The notes beneath the pieces were generated by a model, which was not told the origin of the DNA, did no database searches, and saw only the letters and a list, made by a program, of their open reading frames with translations. The position numbers were made by a program, and so were the translations under genes. DNA of 64,000 nt from Stappia albiluteola (GTDB lineage Bacteria; Pseudomonadota; Alphaproteobacteria; Rhizobiales; Stappiaceae): the NCBI RefSeq assembly GCF_014050225.1, contig NZ_JACFXV010000064.1:1-64000 (forward strand), in the 5' to 3' direction. Of this stretch, positions 23,445 through 32,181 are shown in pieces (within the stretch, counting starts at the first letter, position 1; each line of letters begins with the position of its first letter).

Positions 23445-25091
23445 TCACATGGCGTTTCTGGCCTGCGCGAGATCGAGCAGGTCGTTGATGTTCATCCAGT
23501 TGCCGGAGACGGTCAGGGCGACGATTTCCTCGCCGCGCGCCATCAGCCGCTTCAGCACGGTGCCGAGTTCCGCCCTGTCGAGGGAACCGTCCTCGCGCAT
23601 GCGCTCGAGTTCCGCCTTCAGGCGACGCGCGCCGTTGGCCGAGGTGCGCAGCAGGCCGACCCACTCGCCGTCGGCATCCGCGACACCTGGACCGATATCG
23701 ACCAGCAGGGGCTCCGCGTCGGCATGCAGTTCGCCTGCGTCGCCGGCGCTGAGCTTCACCAGGTCACGGCTTTCGGCATTGCGCGTCTCGCGCTTTTCCA
23801 TCCAGTTCGGATCGACGAGGATAACGAAATCCTCCTGGCGCTCCATCAGCAGGTTGAGGAAGAACGGGCGGTAGACCACGTCGCCATAGGAGATGATGCA
23901 GTCGCCGTTCAGCGCCTGGCGGGCGGCATAGAGGGAGGCCGCCTCGCCCGTGCGTTCGTAGTCGGCGTTGACGACCTTGTTGATGCCGGGCAGGTCGATT
24001 GCCTCGGCCCGGTAGCCGGCGACCACGAAGGGTTCCGAGGCGCCGATCCGCGACAGGGCGCGCAGCTGGCGGCCGAGGATCGCCTCGCCGCGCACGTTCA
24101 GCATGCATTTCGGCTGGTCGGCGGTCAGGTCGCCCAGATCGTCGCCCCGGGTCGCTGCAAGCACCACGGCATTCGGGCGCGCCTGACCGGAAAGATAGCG
24201 GGTTTCCGCCTCCTCCAGCTCGCCGGCATCGGCCAGGGAGAAGACGTCGTTGAGCGGCGCCACTTCGCTTTCGACATCGATCAATGTCTCGTGCTGCTTC
24301 AGGCGCGCCGACGTCGCTCGCATCGCCTGGATGGAGGAGCGCAGGTTGTGGTTCGCCCAGATGATCAGCGAGGCACCCGCTTCCCGCAGCGTGTCCGTCG
24401 GGGTGCGATAATACTTGGTCGGAATCAGCACGACCGGAACGCGATGATCCCACAACCGGCAGAAGGTCAGGATCTCGTCCGGATCGGCCTTCTTGGAATG
24501 GATCACGATCGCATCGGCGCCGGCATCCGCATAGGCCTCGGCGCGACGCAACGCCTCGTCCATGCCGCGCCCGGCGATCAGCGCCTCGATACGGGCGACG
24601 ATGGAGAAGTCGTCGTGTTCCTGGTTGTCCTTGCCGGCCTTGATCTTGCCGCAGAACTCCTCGATCTCGGTAAGCTGCTGGCCGTCGCCGAGGAACGAAT
24701 TCGTCTTCGGGAAGACCTTGTCCTCGATGCAAACGCCGGCAATCTGGCGCTGGCAGAGCTTCTTCACCAGCCGCCGGAAATTGTTGAAATTGCCGTAGCC
24801 GGTGTCGCCGTCGACCAGAATGGGAATCGAGGTCGCGTCGGACATGAATTCAAGCACGTCCAGCACCTGCGTCCAGGAAAGCTCGTTGTTGTCGCGCACC
24901 CCGAGCGCGGCCGAAATCGACAGGCCCGAGGCCCAGATGCCGTCGAAACCGGCTTCCTCGACGATCTTCGCCGAAAGGCCGTTATGGGCCTCCATGATGA
25001 AATTCGTGCCGGGGCCGGTCAGAAGGCTGCGCAGCATCGTGAATTTCGAGGGTTTTTCGGTCATCTGGATGTCCGGGCTGTTGACGTTCAA
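23445..25091 (-). CDS. PEP mutase fused to a nucleotidyltransferase domain
   Basis: This protein of about 548 residues has two domains. Residues 10-305 are a PEP mutase of the isocitrate-lyase superfamily, with DGDTGYGN (94-101) and the catalytic [10 protein letters not shown] (123-132), which converts PEP to phosphonopyruvate. Residues 307-548 look like a PntC-type cytidylyltransferase ([28 protein letters not shown]). Its nucleotide loop reads [14 protein letters not shown], not LAAGxGxRL, so activity is uncertain. Start choice: the TTG at 25091 has GGGAGG seven bases upstream, whereas the ATG at 25064 has no ribosome site; I prefer TTG. It is the first gene of the aminoethylphosphonate operon. 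Confidence 0.9.
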   Translation of the reverse strand: MNVNSPDIQMTEKPSKFTMLRSLLTGPGTNFIMEAHNGLSAKIVEEAGFDGIWASGLSISAALGVRDNNELSWTQVLDVLEFMSDATSIPILVDGDTGYGNFNNFRRLVKKLCQRQIAGVCIEDKVFPKTNSFLGDGQQLTEIEEFCGKIKAGKDNQEHDDFSIVARIEALIAGRGMDEALRRAEAYADAGADAIVIHSKKADPDEILTFCRLWDHRVPVVLIPTKYYRTPTDTLREAGASLIIWANHNLRSSIQAMRATSARLKQHETLIDVESEVAPLNDVFSLADAGELEEAETRYLSGQARPNAVVLAATRGDDLGDLTADQPKCMLNVRGEAILGRQLRALSRIGASEPFVVAGYRAEAIDLPGINKVVNADYERTGEAASLYAARQALNGDCIISYGDVVYRPFFLNLLMERQEDFVILVDPNWMEKRETRNAESRDLVKLSAGDAGELHADAEPLLVDIGPGVADADGEWVGLLRTSANGARRLKAELERMREDGSLDRAELGTVLKRLMARGEEIVALTVSGNWMNINDLLDLAQARNAM

Positions 25092-25098
25092 GGATAGG

Positions 25099-25104
25099 CC
25101 TCCC
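25099..25104 (-). promoter_or_regulatory. Ribosome binding site selecting a TTG start for PEP mutase
   Basis: GGGAGG on the minus strand ends seven bases before the TTG at 25091. The first ATG (25064) has only CCGGACATCCAG before it. This favours a nine-residue longer protein with a TTG start. Confidence 0.65.
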
Positions 25105-25363
25105 GACCTTGGGCGGGTTCGCGGGGACAATCGCCAGCCCGAGTGGCCGGCACAAAGCCGAAACGACCTAGCATGCTTTGCCGACTGACGGTAGCCCGGA
25201 AGCCGGCCGGCCGGAAACAGCCGGCATCGAAAACTGCCGCAGGGAAATCCGCCTTCGCGAATTCCTTTGCGGCGCAGCCGGCAAAGTCCTATATCTCGCG
25301 CGATAAGGGCGCGCTTCCGGAAGGTCCGGGTGAGGTGCAGCCCCTTCATGGACGAAGGCCAAG

Positions 25364-26563
25364 GTGGACAATCCGTCCCGCAAGGGCATGCCGGAAATTG
25401 CGGCCGGCACGCCCGCATCCGATACCGCACCCGTATTGCGCCCCGCCGGTGCCGGCGATCTCGAAGCCCTTGTCGCACTTGAGAACCGGCTCTTTTCCTC
25501 GGACCGGATCTCCAGGCGCAACTTCCGCCAGTTTTTGAAGAGCCCGACGGCGGTCGTGATCGTCGCCGACATGGGAGGCGGCCTGGCCGGATACGCCCTG
25601 GTGCTCTTTCGCGCCAAGACCGCGCTTGCGCGCCTCTATTCCATCGCCGTCGCGCCCGAATTCCAGGGCAGGGGCCTTGGCCTCTCCCTGCTCAGGGCGG
25701 CCGAGCAGGCGGCCTACGATCACGACCGGCTGTTCCTGCGCCTGGAAGTGCGGGAGGACAACGAGGCCGCACGCCACATCTACGACCGGGCGGGCTACAA
25801 GCGGATCGGCCGTATCGAGCACTATTATGAGGACGGCGAGGCTGCGCTAAGGATGGAAAAGCGCCTGCATGGCGGCCATCCGGTGACGAATGCCGTTCCC
25901 TTCTTTCCCCAGACGACCGACTTCACCTGCGGTCCCGCCTGCCTGCGCATGGCGCTTGGCGCTTTCGGGAAGGAAGAAGCCCGCGACGAATTGTCGGAAC
26001 TGAGGTTGTGGCGCGAGGCGACGACGATCTATCTCGCCTCCGGCCTCGGCGGCTGCGAGCCTTTCGGCCTGGCGGTTGCCGCGCGCAGGCGCGGGCTCCA
26101 TGTCGAAATCCGGGTCAGCCATGACGATTTCTTCTTTCTCGCTTCCGTGCGCGACGAGGAAAAGCGCCGCGTCATGCGGCTGGTGCAGGAGGATTTCCGC
26201 AAGGAGGCCGCCGCGATGGGCATCCCGGTCGCCGGTGAGCCGCTTTCGGGCCGGGAGCTTGGCCAGCGGGCCAGAGCCGGCACCTTGTCGATCGTGCTGA
26301 TTTCCGGCTACGGCATGTATCGCAAGAAGGAGCCGCACTGGATCCTGGTGCATGGCGCGGACGACCGCCACGTGATCGTCCACGATCCGTGGCTGGAACC
26401 GGAGGTCGCCACGGGAACCAAGCCGGTGAAGCCGGACGCCATTTCCGAAAGCGCGACGGATGCCGCGCATCTTCCCATTCCTTTCGACGCCTTCGAGCGC
26501 ATGGCGCGCTGGGGAACGCAGGGCGTCAAGGCGCAAATCCTGATCAGCAAGGACCCCGATTGA
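25364..26563 (+). CDS. GNAT acetyltransferase fused to a C39-like peptidase domain
   Basis: This 399-residue protein has an N-terminal GNAT domain (about 24-165) with the acyl-CoA loop QGRGLG (101-106), and a C-terminal papain-like C39 domain (about 175-395). Likely catalytic residues of the latter are Gln183, Cys189 (DFTCGPACL), His325 (EPHWILV) and Asp341 (VHDPW). Double-glycine leader processing is the classic C39 task, but here no ABC transporter is fused. The gene ends on a base shared with the start of the RimK-like gene (TGATG), a pairing I recall as widespread in proteobacteria with unknown function. The start is GTG 25364 or ATG 25388. Confidence 0.8.
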   Translation: MDNPSRKGMPEIAAGTPASDTAPVLRPAGAGDLEALVALENRLFSSDRISRRNFRQFLKSPTAVVIVADMGGGLAGYALVLFRAKTALARLYSIAVAPEFQGRGLGLSLLRAAEQAAYDHDRLFLRLEVREDNEAARHIYDRAGYKRIGRIEHYYEDGEAALRMEKRLHGGHPVTNAVPFFPQTTDFTCGPACLRMALGAFGKEEARDELSELRLWREATTIYLASGLGGCEPFGLAVAARRRGLHVEIRVSHDDFFFLASVRDEEKRRVMRLVQEDFRKEAAAMGIPVAGEPLSGRELGQRARAGTLSIVLISGYGMYRKKEPHWILVHGADDRHVIVHDPWLEPEVATGTKPVKPDAISESATDAAHLPIPFDAFERMARWGTQGVKAQILISKDPD

Positions 26564-28026
26564 TGGCGACCTGGGTCATTCTCGTCGACAATCCCAAGGA
26601 TCTCCCGAACTCCGAAACGCCGCACAAGGTGATGACGGTGCGTGAATACATCACGCGGCCGAAGCTCTTTGCCGGCGCCCATCCGACGATCCTCAATCTC
26701 TCCCGCTCCTATGCCTATCAGGGCGGCGGCTACTACGCCTCGCTCTTGGCGGAGGCGCGCGGCCACCGGGTGGTCCCGGGCGTGGAGACGATGACGGAGC
26801 TCTCCAGGAAGGCGCTCTATCAGCCGGCCCTGCCGGAGCTGGAAGACCGCCTCAACAAGACGCTTGCCCGGATGGCCCATGCGCCGGCAACGGGTTTCAA
26901 GCTGATCGTCTGCCTCGGCCAGGCGGCCGATGCGGCCTATGAACCATTTGCAAGGCTGCTGTTCGACTGGTTCCGCGTGCCGATCCTGGAAGTCACGGTC
27001 AAGGCCGGCGACTGGCGTAATATCGACAGGATCCGGCCGCTTCCCGTCACCGATCTCGACGGGGACGGCCGGGCGCTGCTGGCCAGGGCGCTGGAGACCT
27101 ACACGCGACGCTCGTGGCGGGCGCCCAAGCAGCGCGTGCCGCTGAAATACGCGCTCGCCGTCCTCAACGACCCGAAGGATCCGCTGCCGCCTTCCTCGCA
27201 GGCCTCGCTGAAATACCTCGCCAAGGTGGCGCTGCGCCACGGCGTGGAAGTGGTGCCGATCGGCAAGGGGGATCTGGAGAAGCTCGCCCAGTTCGACGCG
27301 CTGTTCATCCGCGAGACAACCTCGATCGACAATCACACCTACCGCTTCGCGCGGCGCGCCGTCTTCGAGGGCATGCCGGTCATTGACGATCCGGTGTCGA
27401 TGATCCGCTGCACCAACAAGGTCTATCTCGCCGAGCTGCTGGAGAGCCATGGCGTGCCGACGCCGAAAACCGCGATCCTTTCCACCATGAAGGACGCCGA
27501 TGGGCTTGGCGAGAAGCTCGGCTGGCCGATCGTGCTGAAAATCCCGGACGGCTCCTTCTCGCGCGGCGTCTTCAAGGTCGATGGCCCGGAGATGCTTGCG
27601 GCCAAGATGAAGGAGCTTTTCGAGGAGTCCGACGTGCTGCTGGCGCAGGAATTCTGCCCCACCAGCTTCGACTGGCGGATCGGCGTGCTCGACGGCAAGC
27701 CGCTCTTTGCCTGCCAGTACCTCATGGCGAAGAAGCACTGGCAGATCGTCCGGCACGAGAAGGGCAAGGCGGCCGAGGAAGGCCACTTCAGGTCCTGTTC
27801 GCTGCTGGAAGCGCCGCCGTCCGTCGTGGAGACGGCCGTGAGGGCCGCGCGTTTGATCGGCAACGGGCTCTATGGCGTCGACCTGAAGCAGATCGGCGAC
27901 AATGTCGTCGTCATCGAGGTCAACGACAACCCGAACCTCGACCATGGGGTGGAGGATTCGGCTGAAAAGGACATGGTCTGGGACCGATTGATCCGCTGGT
28001 TTCTAACTCGTCTCGAGGCAGGATAG
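26563..28026 (+). CDS. RimK-like ATP-grasp ligase with RLAN N-terminal domain
   Basis: This 487-residue protein begins with a RimK-like N-terminal domain (WVILVDNPKDLPNSETPHKV ...) and ends with an ATP-grasp domain (about 285-485). Visible are GWPIVLKIPDGSFSRGVFKV (nucleotide-binding), AQEFCPTSFDWRIGVL and VVVIEVNDNPNLDHGVE (Mg ligands Glu and Asn). Such enzymes join a carboxylate to an amine, often glutamate to a protein or small molecule. The gene is coupled to the GNAT-C39 gene, so the pair may make and trim or acetylate a peptide-like product (inference). It is convergent with the homogentisate operon, separated by nine bases. Confidence 0.8.
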   Translation: MATWVILVDNPKDLPNSETPHKVMTVREYITRPKLFAGAHPTILNLSRSYAYQGGGYYASLLAEARGHRVVPGVETMTELSRKALYQPALPELEDRLNKTLARMAHAPATGFKLIVCLGQAADAAYEPFARLLFDWFRVPILEVTVKAGDWRNIDRIRPLPVTDLDGDGRALLARALETYTRRSWRAPKQRVPLKYALAVLNDPKDPLPPSSQASLKYLAKVALRHGVEVVPIGKGDLEKLAQFDALFIRETTSIDNHTYRFARRAVFEGMPVIDDPVSMIRCTNKVYLAELLESHGVPTPKTAILSTMKDADGLGEKLGWPIVLKIPDGSFSRGVFKVDGPEMLAAKMKELFEESDVLLAQEFCPTSFDWRIGVLDGKPLFACQYLMAKKHWQIVRHEKGKAAEEGHFRSCSLLEAPPSVVETAVRAARLIGNGLYGVDLKQIGDNVVVIEVNDNPNLDHGVEDSAEKDMVWDRLIRWFLTRLEAG

Positions 28027-28035
28027 GCCTTTCGC

Positions 28036-28683
28036 TCAATCCGGCGGCGGACCGACCCGATCCGGATGGGCGGCGGCGAAGGCGTCGATCGCGGCGCAGC
28101 GGTCGCCAATGCTCCTTAGCCGCGAGCAGGCGGAAATGTCGGCGCCCCATCGCTCGGCATTGTAGAGCTGCGGCACGAGGCAGAGATCGGCCATGGTGGG
28201 CGTATCGCCATGGCAGAAGGTGCCGGTCTGCGGCGCGTCCAGCATCGCCTCGAAGGCCCGCAGCCCCTCGCCGATGAATTTCCGCATCCACTCCACGCGC
28301 ACGCTCTCGTCGCCGCCGGCAAGTTTCATGACATGGCCGGCCACCGACATGTTGCAGACGGGATGGATCTCCATGGCAATCGCATAGGACAGAGCGCGCA
28401 CGCGATGGCGGCCCGCCGCGTCGTCCGGCAGCAGACCGGAGCCGGCGCGGGTCTCGTTCAGGTATTCGATGACGGCAAGCGACTGGGTAAGCGTCAACCC
28501 GTCTATTTCAAGCGTCGGCACAAGACCTTGCGGGTTGCGCCCAAGATTGGGCGGCGCCTTGTGCTCGCCCTTCAACAGGTTGACCGGCGCCGCGTCGTAG
28601 GCGATGCCGAGCAGGTTGAGCGCGATCCGCACCCGGTACGCGGCCGAGGAACGCCAGTAGTCATAAAGAACCGCTTCCGCCAC
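28036..28683 (-). CDS. maiA: Maleylacetoacetate isomerase
   Basis: This 215-residue zeta-class glutathione transferase isomerises maleylacetoacetate to fumarylacetoacetate. The active-site region WRSSAAYRVRIALNLLG (10-26) corresponds to the zeta SSCSxWRVRIAL motif, with the Cys replaced, as in other bacterial forms. NPQGLVPTLEIDG (49-61) binds glutathione. The start is GTG at 28683 with GGGGAG seven bases upstream. It is the last gene of the homogentisate operon. Confidence 0.9.
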   Translation of the reverse strand: MAEAVLYDYWRSSAAYRVRIALNLLGIAYDAAPVNLLKGEHKAPPNLGRNPQGLVPTLEIDGLTLTQSLAVIEYLNETRAGSGLLPDDAAGRHRVRALSYAIAMEIHPVCNMSVAGHVMKLAGGDESVRVEWMRKFIGEGLRAFEAMLDAPQTGTFCHGDTPTMADLCLVPQLYNAERWGADISACSRLRSIGDRCAAIDAFAAAHPDRVGPPPD

Positions 28684-28722
28684 GCCGCATCTCCCCTGAG
28701 GTCCCGCGCGTCCGCATGCCGG

Positions 28723-29265
28723 TCAAAGGCCGGATAGTTCCTTCTCGTGCATCCATGCGGCGTGTTTCGGCGCGCGCTTGGTCCGCGACCATTCCTCCAG
28801 CATGTCCCACTTCACTGCGTCGAGCTTTGCCAGCATCGCCTCCTCCTTCGGGTCCGGGCAGGCCAGTTCGATGCGATGGCCGTTGGGATCGAAGAAGTAG
28901 ATGGAATGGAAGATCGAATGGTCGGTGACGCCGAGCACCTCGATGCCGTTGGCCTCCAGCCTTTCCTTGAAGGCCAGCAGCGTCTCGCGGTCCTTCACCT
29001 TGAAGGCGATGTGCTGGACCCAGACCGGCGTATTGGGATCGCGGCCCATTGCCGGCTTGGTCGGCAGTTCGAAGAAGGCAAGTACGTTGCCGTCGCCCGC
29101 ATCGAGGAAGATGTGCATGTAGGGGTCGGGCTCATGGGTCGACGGCACGCGATCCTCGGCAATCGCCAGGATGAAATCCATGTTGAGGTTCTTCGTGTAC
29201 CAGTCGACCGTTTCCTTCGCGTCCTTGCAGCGATAGGCGACGTGATGGATCTTCTCGATCTTCAT
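28723..29265 (-). CDS. VOC-family (glyoxalase/bleomycin-resistance fold) protein
   Basis: This 180-residue protein has one VOC module pair: KIEKIHHVAYRCKDAKETVDWY at the N-terminus and VQHIAFKVKDRETLLAF ... IYFFDPNGHRIELAC later. The likely metal ligands are His8, His85 region and Glu near 134. VOC proteins include dioxygenases, isomerases and lyases, so function is open. Its place in the homogentisate operon suggests an aromatic ring-cleavage or intermediate-handling role (inference). A good GGAAAGGA ribosome site precedes the ATG. Confidence 0.8.
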   Translation of the reverse strand: MKIEKIHHVAYRCKDAKETVDWYTKNLNMDFILAIAEDRVPSTHEPDPYMHIFLDAGDGNVLAFFELPTKPAMGRDPNTPVWVQHIAFKVKDRETLLAFKERLEANGIEVLGVTDHSIFHSIYFFDPNGHRIELACPDPKEEAMLAKLDAVKWDMLEEWSRTKRAPKHAAWMHEKELSGL

Positions 29266-29300
29266 GGGGCTCGTCCTTTCCTGAACGATATGAAGCCGGC

Positions 29301-29516
29301 TCAGGTGTTTCCGCCAGCCGGGTGCCTGGCTGCGAGCGCGGCCGAAAGCGCCTGTTTCAGCACGGACTGATCGCCGATGTGATTGGCGAGGATCAGGATC
29401 AACCGGGCGTTCAGCGCATCGCTCTCCGCCTTGGAAAGCCCCTCATGGGCGGCAAGCAGGGCTGCGTAGAAATCGTCCGGCCGGGAAAGATTGGCCTTGA
29501 GCTGCAACTCGCTCAT
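29301..29516 (-). CDS. DUF2783 small protein
   Basis: This 71-residue helical, soluble protein matches DUF2783 (LSRPDDFYAALLAAHEGLS ... NARLILILANHIGD). Its start overlaps the stop of the flavin monooxygenase gene by four bases (29513-29516), so the two are coupled and may interact. Family function is unknown. I know it mainly as a companion of FAD-dependent aromatic hydroxylases, so a subunit or stabilising role is plausible. Confidence 0.8.
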   Translation of the reverse strand: MSELQLKANLSRPDDFYAALLAAHEGLSKAESDALNARLILILANHIGDQSVLKQALSAALAARHPAGGNT

Positions 29517-31171
29517 CGCTCGTCATCCTCTTGATCTGGCTCTTGTCTGGCCCGACCCGTCGCCTTCCTCAGGGCAAGGCGCAGGTTTTCCTCGTGATAG
29601 GCGGTCCAGCGGGCCGCCACATGCTGGTCCGGCCGGATGAGATAGACGGCGCTGCGGGCCTCGCCGAGATAGCGCTCGGAGAGGGCGGGCGCCCGCCCGT
29701 CCCGCGCCGACAGCGCGAGGCGGTCGATCCCGATGCCGTCGATCTCGATATGGTCGGGCGCATCCGCGTCGATCGTCAGCAGGCGGAAACCGTTTCCGAG
29801 ATGTGACAGCAGCCAGCCATCGGCAATCGGCGCATCCGCACAGGGCGCCCCGGGGCGCGAGCGAGCCGGCATCACTGCCACGTCCGGCCCGTTCAGCGGC
29901 GAGCCGTCATAGATCGCCGGCACCGACAGGCGCCCGGAATTGACGATCGGCCGGGCGAATTCGAAATGCCCTGCAAGATCGAGCACCGCATCGCGGAAGA
30001 CGCGGCTTTGCTCGGATTTCGGCGTGATGAAGTCGGTGGAACGGGTGGAATTCAGGATATTCTCGTCGGCGGCGAGGATGCGCTCGTCGTCATAGCTGTC
30101 GAGCAGGCTCTCCGGCGCCTTGTCGTCGATCACGAGTTTCAGCTTCCAGACCAGATTGTCGGTGTCCTGCAGGCCGGAATTGGCGCCGCGCGCGCCGAAT
30201 GGCGACACCTGATGCGCGCTGTCGCCGGCAAAGATCACCCGGCCATGGCGGAACTTCTCCATGCGCCGGCACTGGAAGGTGTAGATCGACACCCATTCCA
30301 GCTCGAAATTCGCATCGTCGCCCAGCATCGCCTTGAGGCGGGGAATGACGTTTTCCGGGCGCTTTTCCTTCTCCTTGTCGATATCCCAGCCAAGCTGGAG
30401 ATCGATGCGCCAGACATTGTCGGGCTGCTTGTGCAGCAGGGCCGACTGCCCCTTGTTGAAGGGCGGATCGAACCAGAACCAGCGTTCGGTGGGGAACCGC
30501 GCTTCCATCCGGACATCGGCGATCAGGAAATTGTCCTCGAACACCCGGCCGACGAAATCGAGGCCCATCATCGAGCGCACCGGGGAACCCGCGCCGTCGC
30601 AGGCAATCACCCAGCCGGCATCGATGGAATAGGGCCCGTCCGGCGTGTCGACGGTAAGGCGCACGCCGTTTTCGCCGGCATCGAGCGCGGTGACGGTGTT
30701 CCGCCCACGCAATTCGATCGGCTTGCCGGCCGCCTGGAGGTCCAGCACCCGGTCGACGAGAAATTTCTCGAAATAATACTGCTGGAGATTGATGAAGGCC
30801 GGCCGCTTGTGGTCCTCCTCCGGCAACAGGTTGAATTCATAGACCTTGCGGTCGCCGAAGTAGACCTTGCCGAGGTTCCAGACGACGCCCTTCTCCACCA
30901 TCTCGTCGCCGCAGCCAAGCCGGTCGAGGATCTCGAGCGGCCGCTTCGCAAAGCAGATGGCGCGCGAACCCCAGCTCACCTTGTCGTTTTCGTCCAGCAC
31001 GACCACGGGCACGTCCTGCAGCGCCAGATCGATCGCCGCCGCAAGCCCGATGGGACCGGCGCCGATCACCACCACGCCATGATGCGCCGGCTCCGAACTG
31101 TCCTGATCCGCCGACCGCCGATAGGGATAGAGCGGCGTCTCGAATATCCGTGTCATCGTTCCTCCCGGCAC
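29513..31171 (-). CDS. FAD-dependent aromatic monooxygenase
   Basis: This 552-residue class-A flavoprotein hydroxylase has the dinucleotide motif VVVIGAGPIGLAAAIDLAL (33-51), GDG-type contact DGAGSPVRSM, and the second FAD motif FAGDSAHQVSPFGARGANSG followed by DTDNLVWKL. It resembles MhpA-like and PheA/TfdB-like hydroxylases with a C-terminal thioredoxin-like extension. In this operon it could convert a hydroxyphenylacetate to homogentisate, since no 4-hydroxyphenylpyruvate dioxygenase is present; this is inference. Start codon ATG or the internal MTRIFE at 31156 are both possible. Confidence 0.87.
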   Translation of the reverse strand: MPGGTMTRIFETPLYPYRRSADQDSSEPAHHGVVVIGAGPIGLAAAIDLALQDVPVVVLDENDKVSWGSRAICFAKRPLEILDRLGCGDEMVEKGVVWNLGKVYFGDRKVYEFNLLPEEDHKRPAFINLQQYYFEKFLVDRVLDLQAAGKPIELRGRNTVTALDAGENGVRLTVDTPDGPYSIDAGWVIACDGAGSPVRSMMGLDFVGRVFEDNFLIADVRMEARFPTERWFWFDPPFNKGQSALLHKQPDNVWRIDLQLGWDIDKEKEKRPENVIPRLKAMLGDDANFELEWVSIYTFQCRRMEKFRHGRVIFAGDSAHQVSPFGARGANSGLQDTDNLVWKLKLVIDDKAPESLLDSYDDERILAADENILNSTRSTDFITPKSEQSRVFRDAVLDLAGHFEFARPIVNSGRLSVPAIYDGSPLNGPDVAVMPARSRPGAPCADAPIADGWLLSHLGNGFRLLTIDADAPDHIEIDGIGIDRLALSARDGRAPALSERYLGEARSAVYLIRPDQHVAARWTAYHEENLRLALRKATGRARQEPDQEDDER

Positions 31172-31210
31172 CGTTTCTTCGACGGCTAATCACTTGCCTT
31201 TCACCGGGGC

Positions 31211-32161
31211 CTAACCCTGCAGCGCTTCCCACATCTCCTTGTCGCGCTCGGCGGTCCAGATGCGCGGCGTATCCATGCCGAGTGCCTCGTCATAAGCGCG
31301 CGCGACATTGAAGGGCAGGCAGTGCTCGTAAATGGCGAAGGAACCGAATTTCGGGTCGCAATCGGCCCGCACGGCCGCGAAGGCTTCCTTCAGCGAACCG
31401 CCGCGGGCGGCGACGGCCGCCGCCGGGCGATAGGTGGAGGCGACGAAGTCGCGTGTGCTTTCGATGGCCGCGGAAACCATCTCGCGACCGACCAGCGCAT
31501 CGCCCCGCCCCGGCGCGATGGCACGCGGATCGAAGGCCTTGATGGCGTCGAGCGTCCTGCCCCAGTCGGCGAAATGGCCGTCGCCGCAATAGCAGGCCGA
31601 GTGGTATTCGACGATGTCGCCGGTGAACATGACACCCTCGTCCGGCACCCAGGCGACAATATCGCCGGCCGTATGCGCCCGGCCGAGATGCATGAGGTCG
31701 ACCCGGCGATTGCCGAGGTAGAGCGTCATCTTCGTGGCGAAGGTCATCGTCGGCCAGGTGAGGCCGGGGATCGATTCATGCCCCTGGAACAGGCGCGGGA
31801 AGCGGGCGAATTCCGAATCCCAGTCCTCCTGGCCGCGCTCATGCACCATCGCCCGGCATTTTTCCGAGGCGATGATCTGTTCGGCGCCATAGGCGGAAGC
31901 GCCCAGCACGCGCACGGCGTGGTAATGCGACAAGACGACATACCGGATCGGCTTGTCGGTGACGTTACGGATCTTCTCCACCACCTTGTGCGCCAGCCGC
32001 GGGGTTGCCTGCGCATCGACGACCATCACGCAGTCGTCGCCGATGATGACGCCGGTATTGGGGTCGCCCTCGGCGGTGAAGGCCCACAGATCGCGACCGA
32101 TCTCGGTGAAGGAGATTTTCTTCTCCGCCATGTCGCCCTGGGACGCGAAGGCTTTCGCCAT
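31211..32161 (-). CDS. MBL-fold hydrolase with degenerate metal motif
   Basis: This 316-residue metallo-beta-lactamase-fold protein shows the usual strands (GVIIGDDCVMVVDAQATP), GRAHTAGD and FTGDIVEY. The HxHxDH motif, however, reads H79-Y-H81-A-V83-R84, losing the Asp and last His that bind the second metal. It may therefore be mononuclear or non-hydrolytic. The ribosome site AAGGAG precedes the ATG by seven bases. It lies between the FAH-family gene and the monooxygenase gene in the homogentisate operon, so a role with a lactone or thioester intermediate is conceivable but unproven. Confidence 0.82.
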   Translation of the reverse strand: MAKAFASQGDMAEKKISFTEIGRDLWAFTAEGDPNTGVIIGDDCVMVVDAQATPRLAHKVVEKIRNVTDKPIRYVVLSHYHAVRVLGASAYGAEQIIASEKCRAMVHERGQEDWDSEFARFPRLFQGHESIPGLTWPTMTFATKMTLYLGNRRVDLMHLGRAHTAGDIVAWVPDEGVMFTGDIVEYHSACYCGDGHFADWGRTLDAIKAFDPRAIAPGRGDALVGREMVSAAIESTRDFVASTYRPAAAVAARGGSLKEAFAAVRADCDPKFGSFAIYEHCLPFNVARAYDEALGMDTPRIWTAERDKEMWEALQG

Positions 32162-32181
32162 TGCTCTGCTCCTTGCGAGAT

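Noticed and set aside
26308-27945. 545-codon minus-strand open frame
   Set aside because: Antisense shadow of the RimK-like gene; low-complexity composition and no motif.
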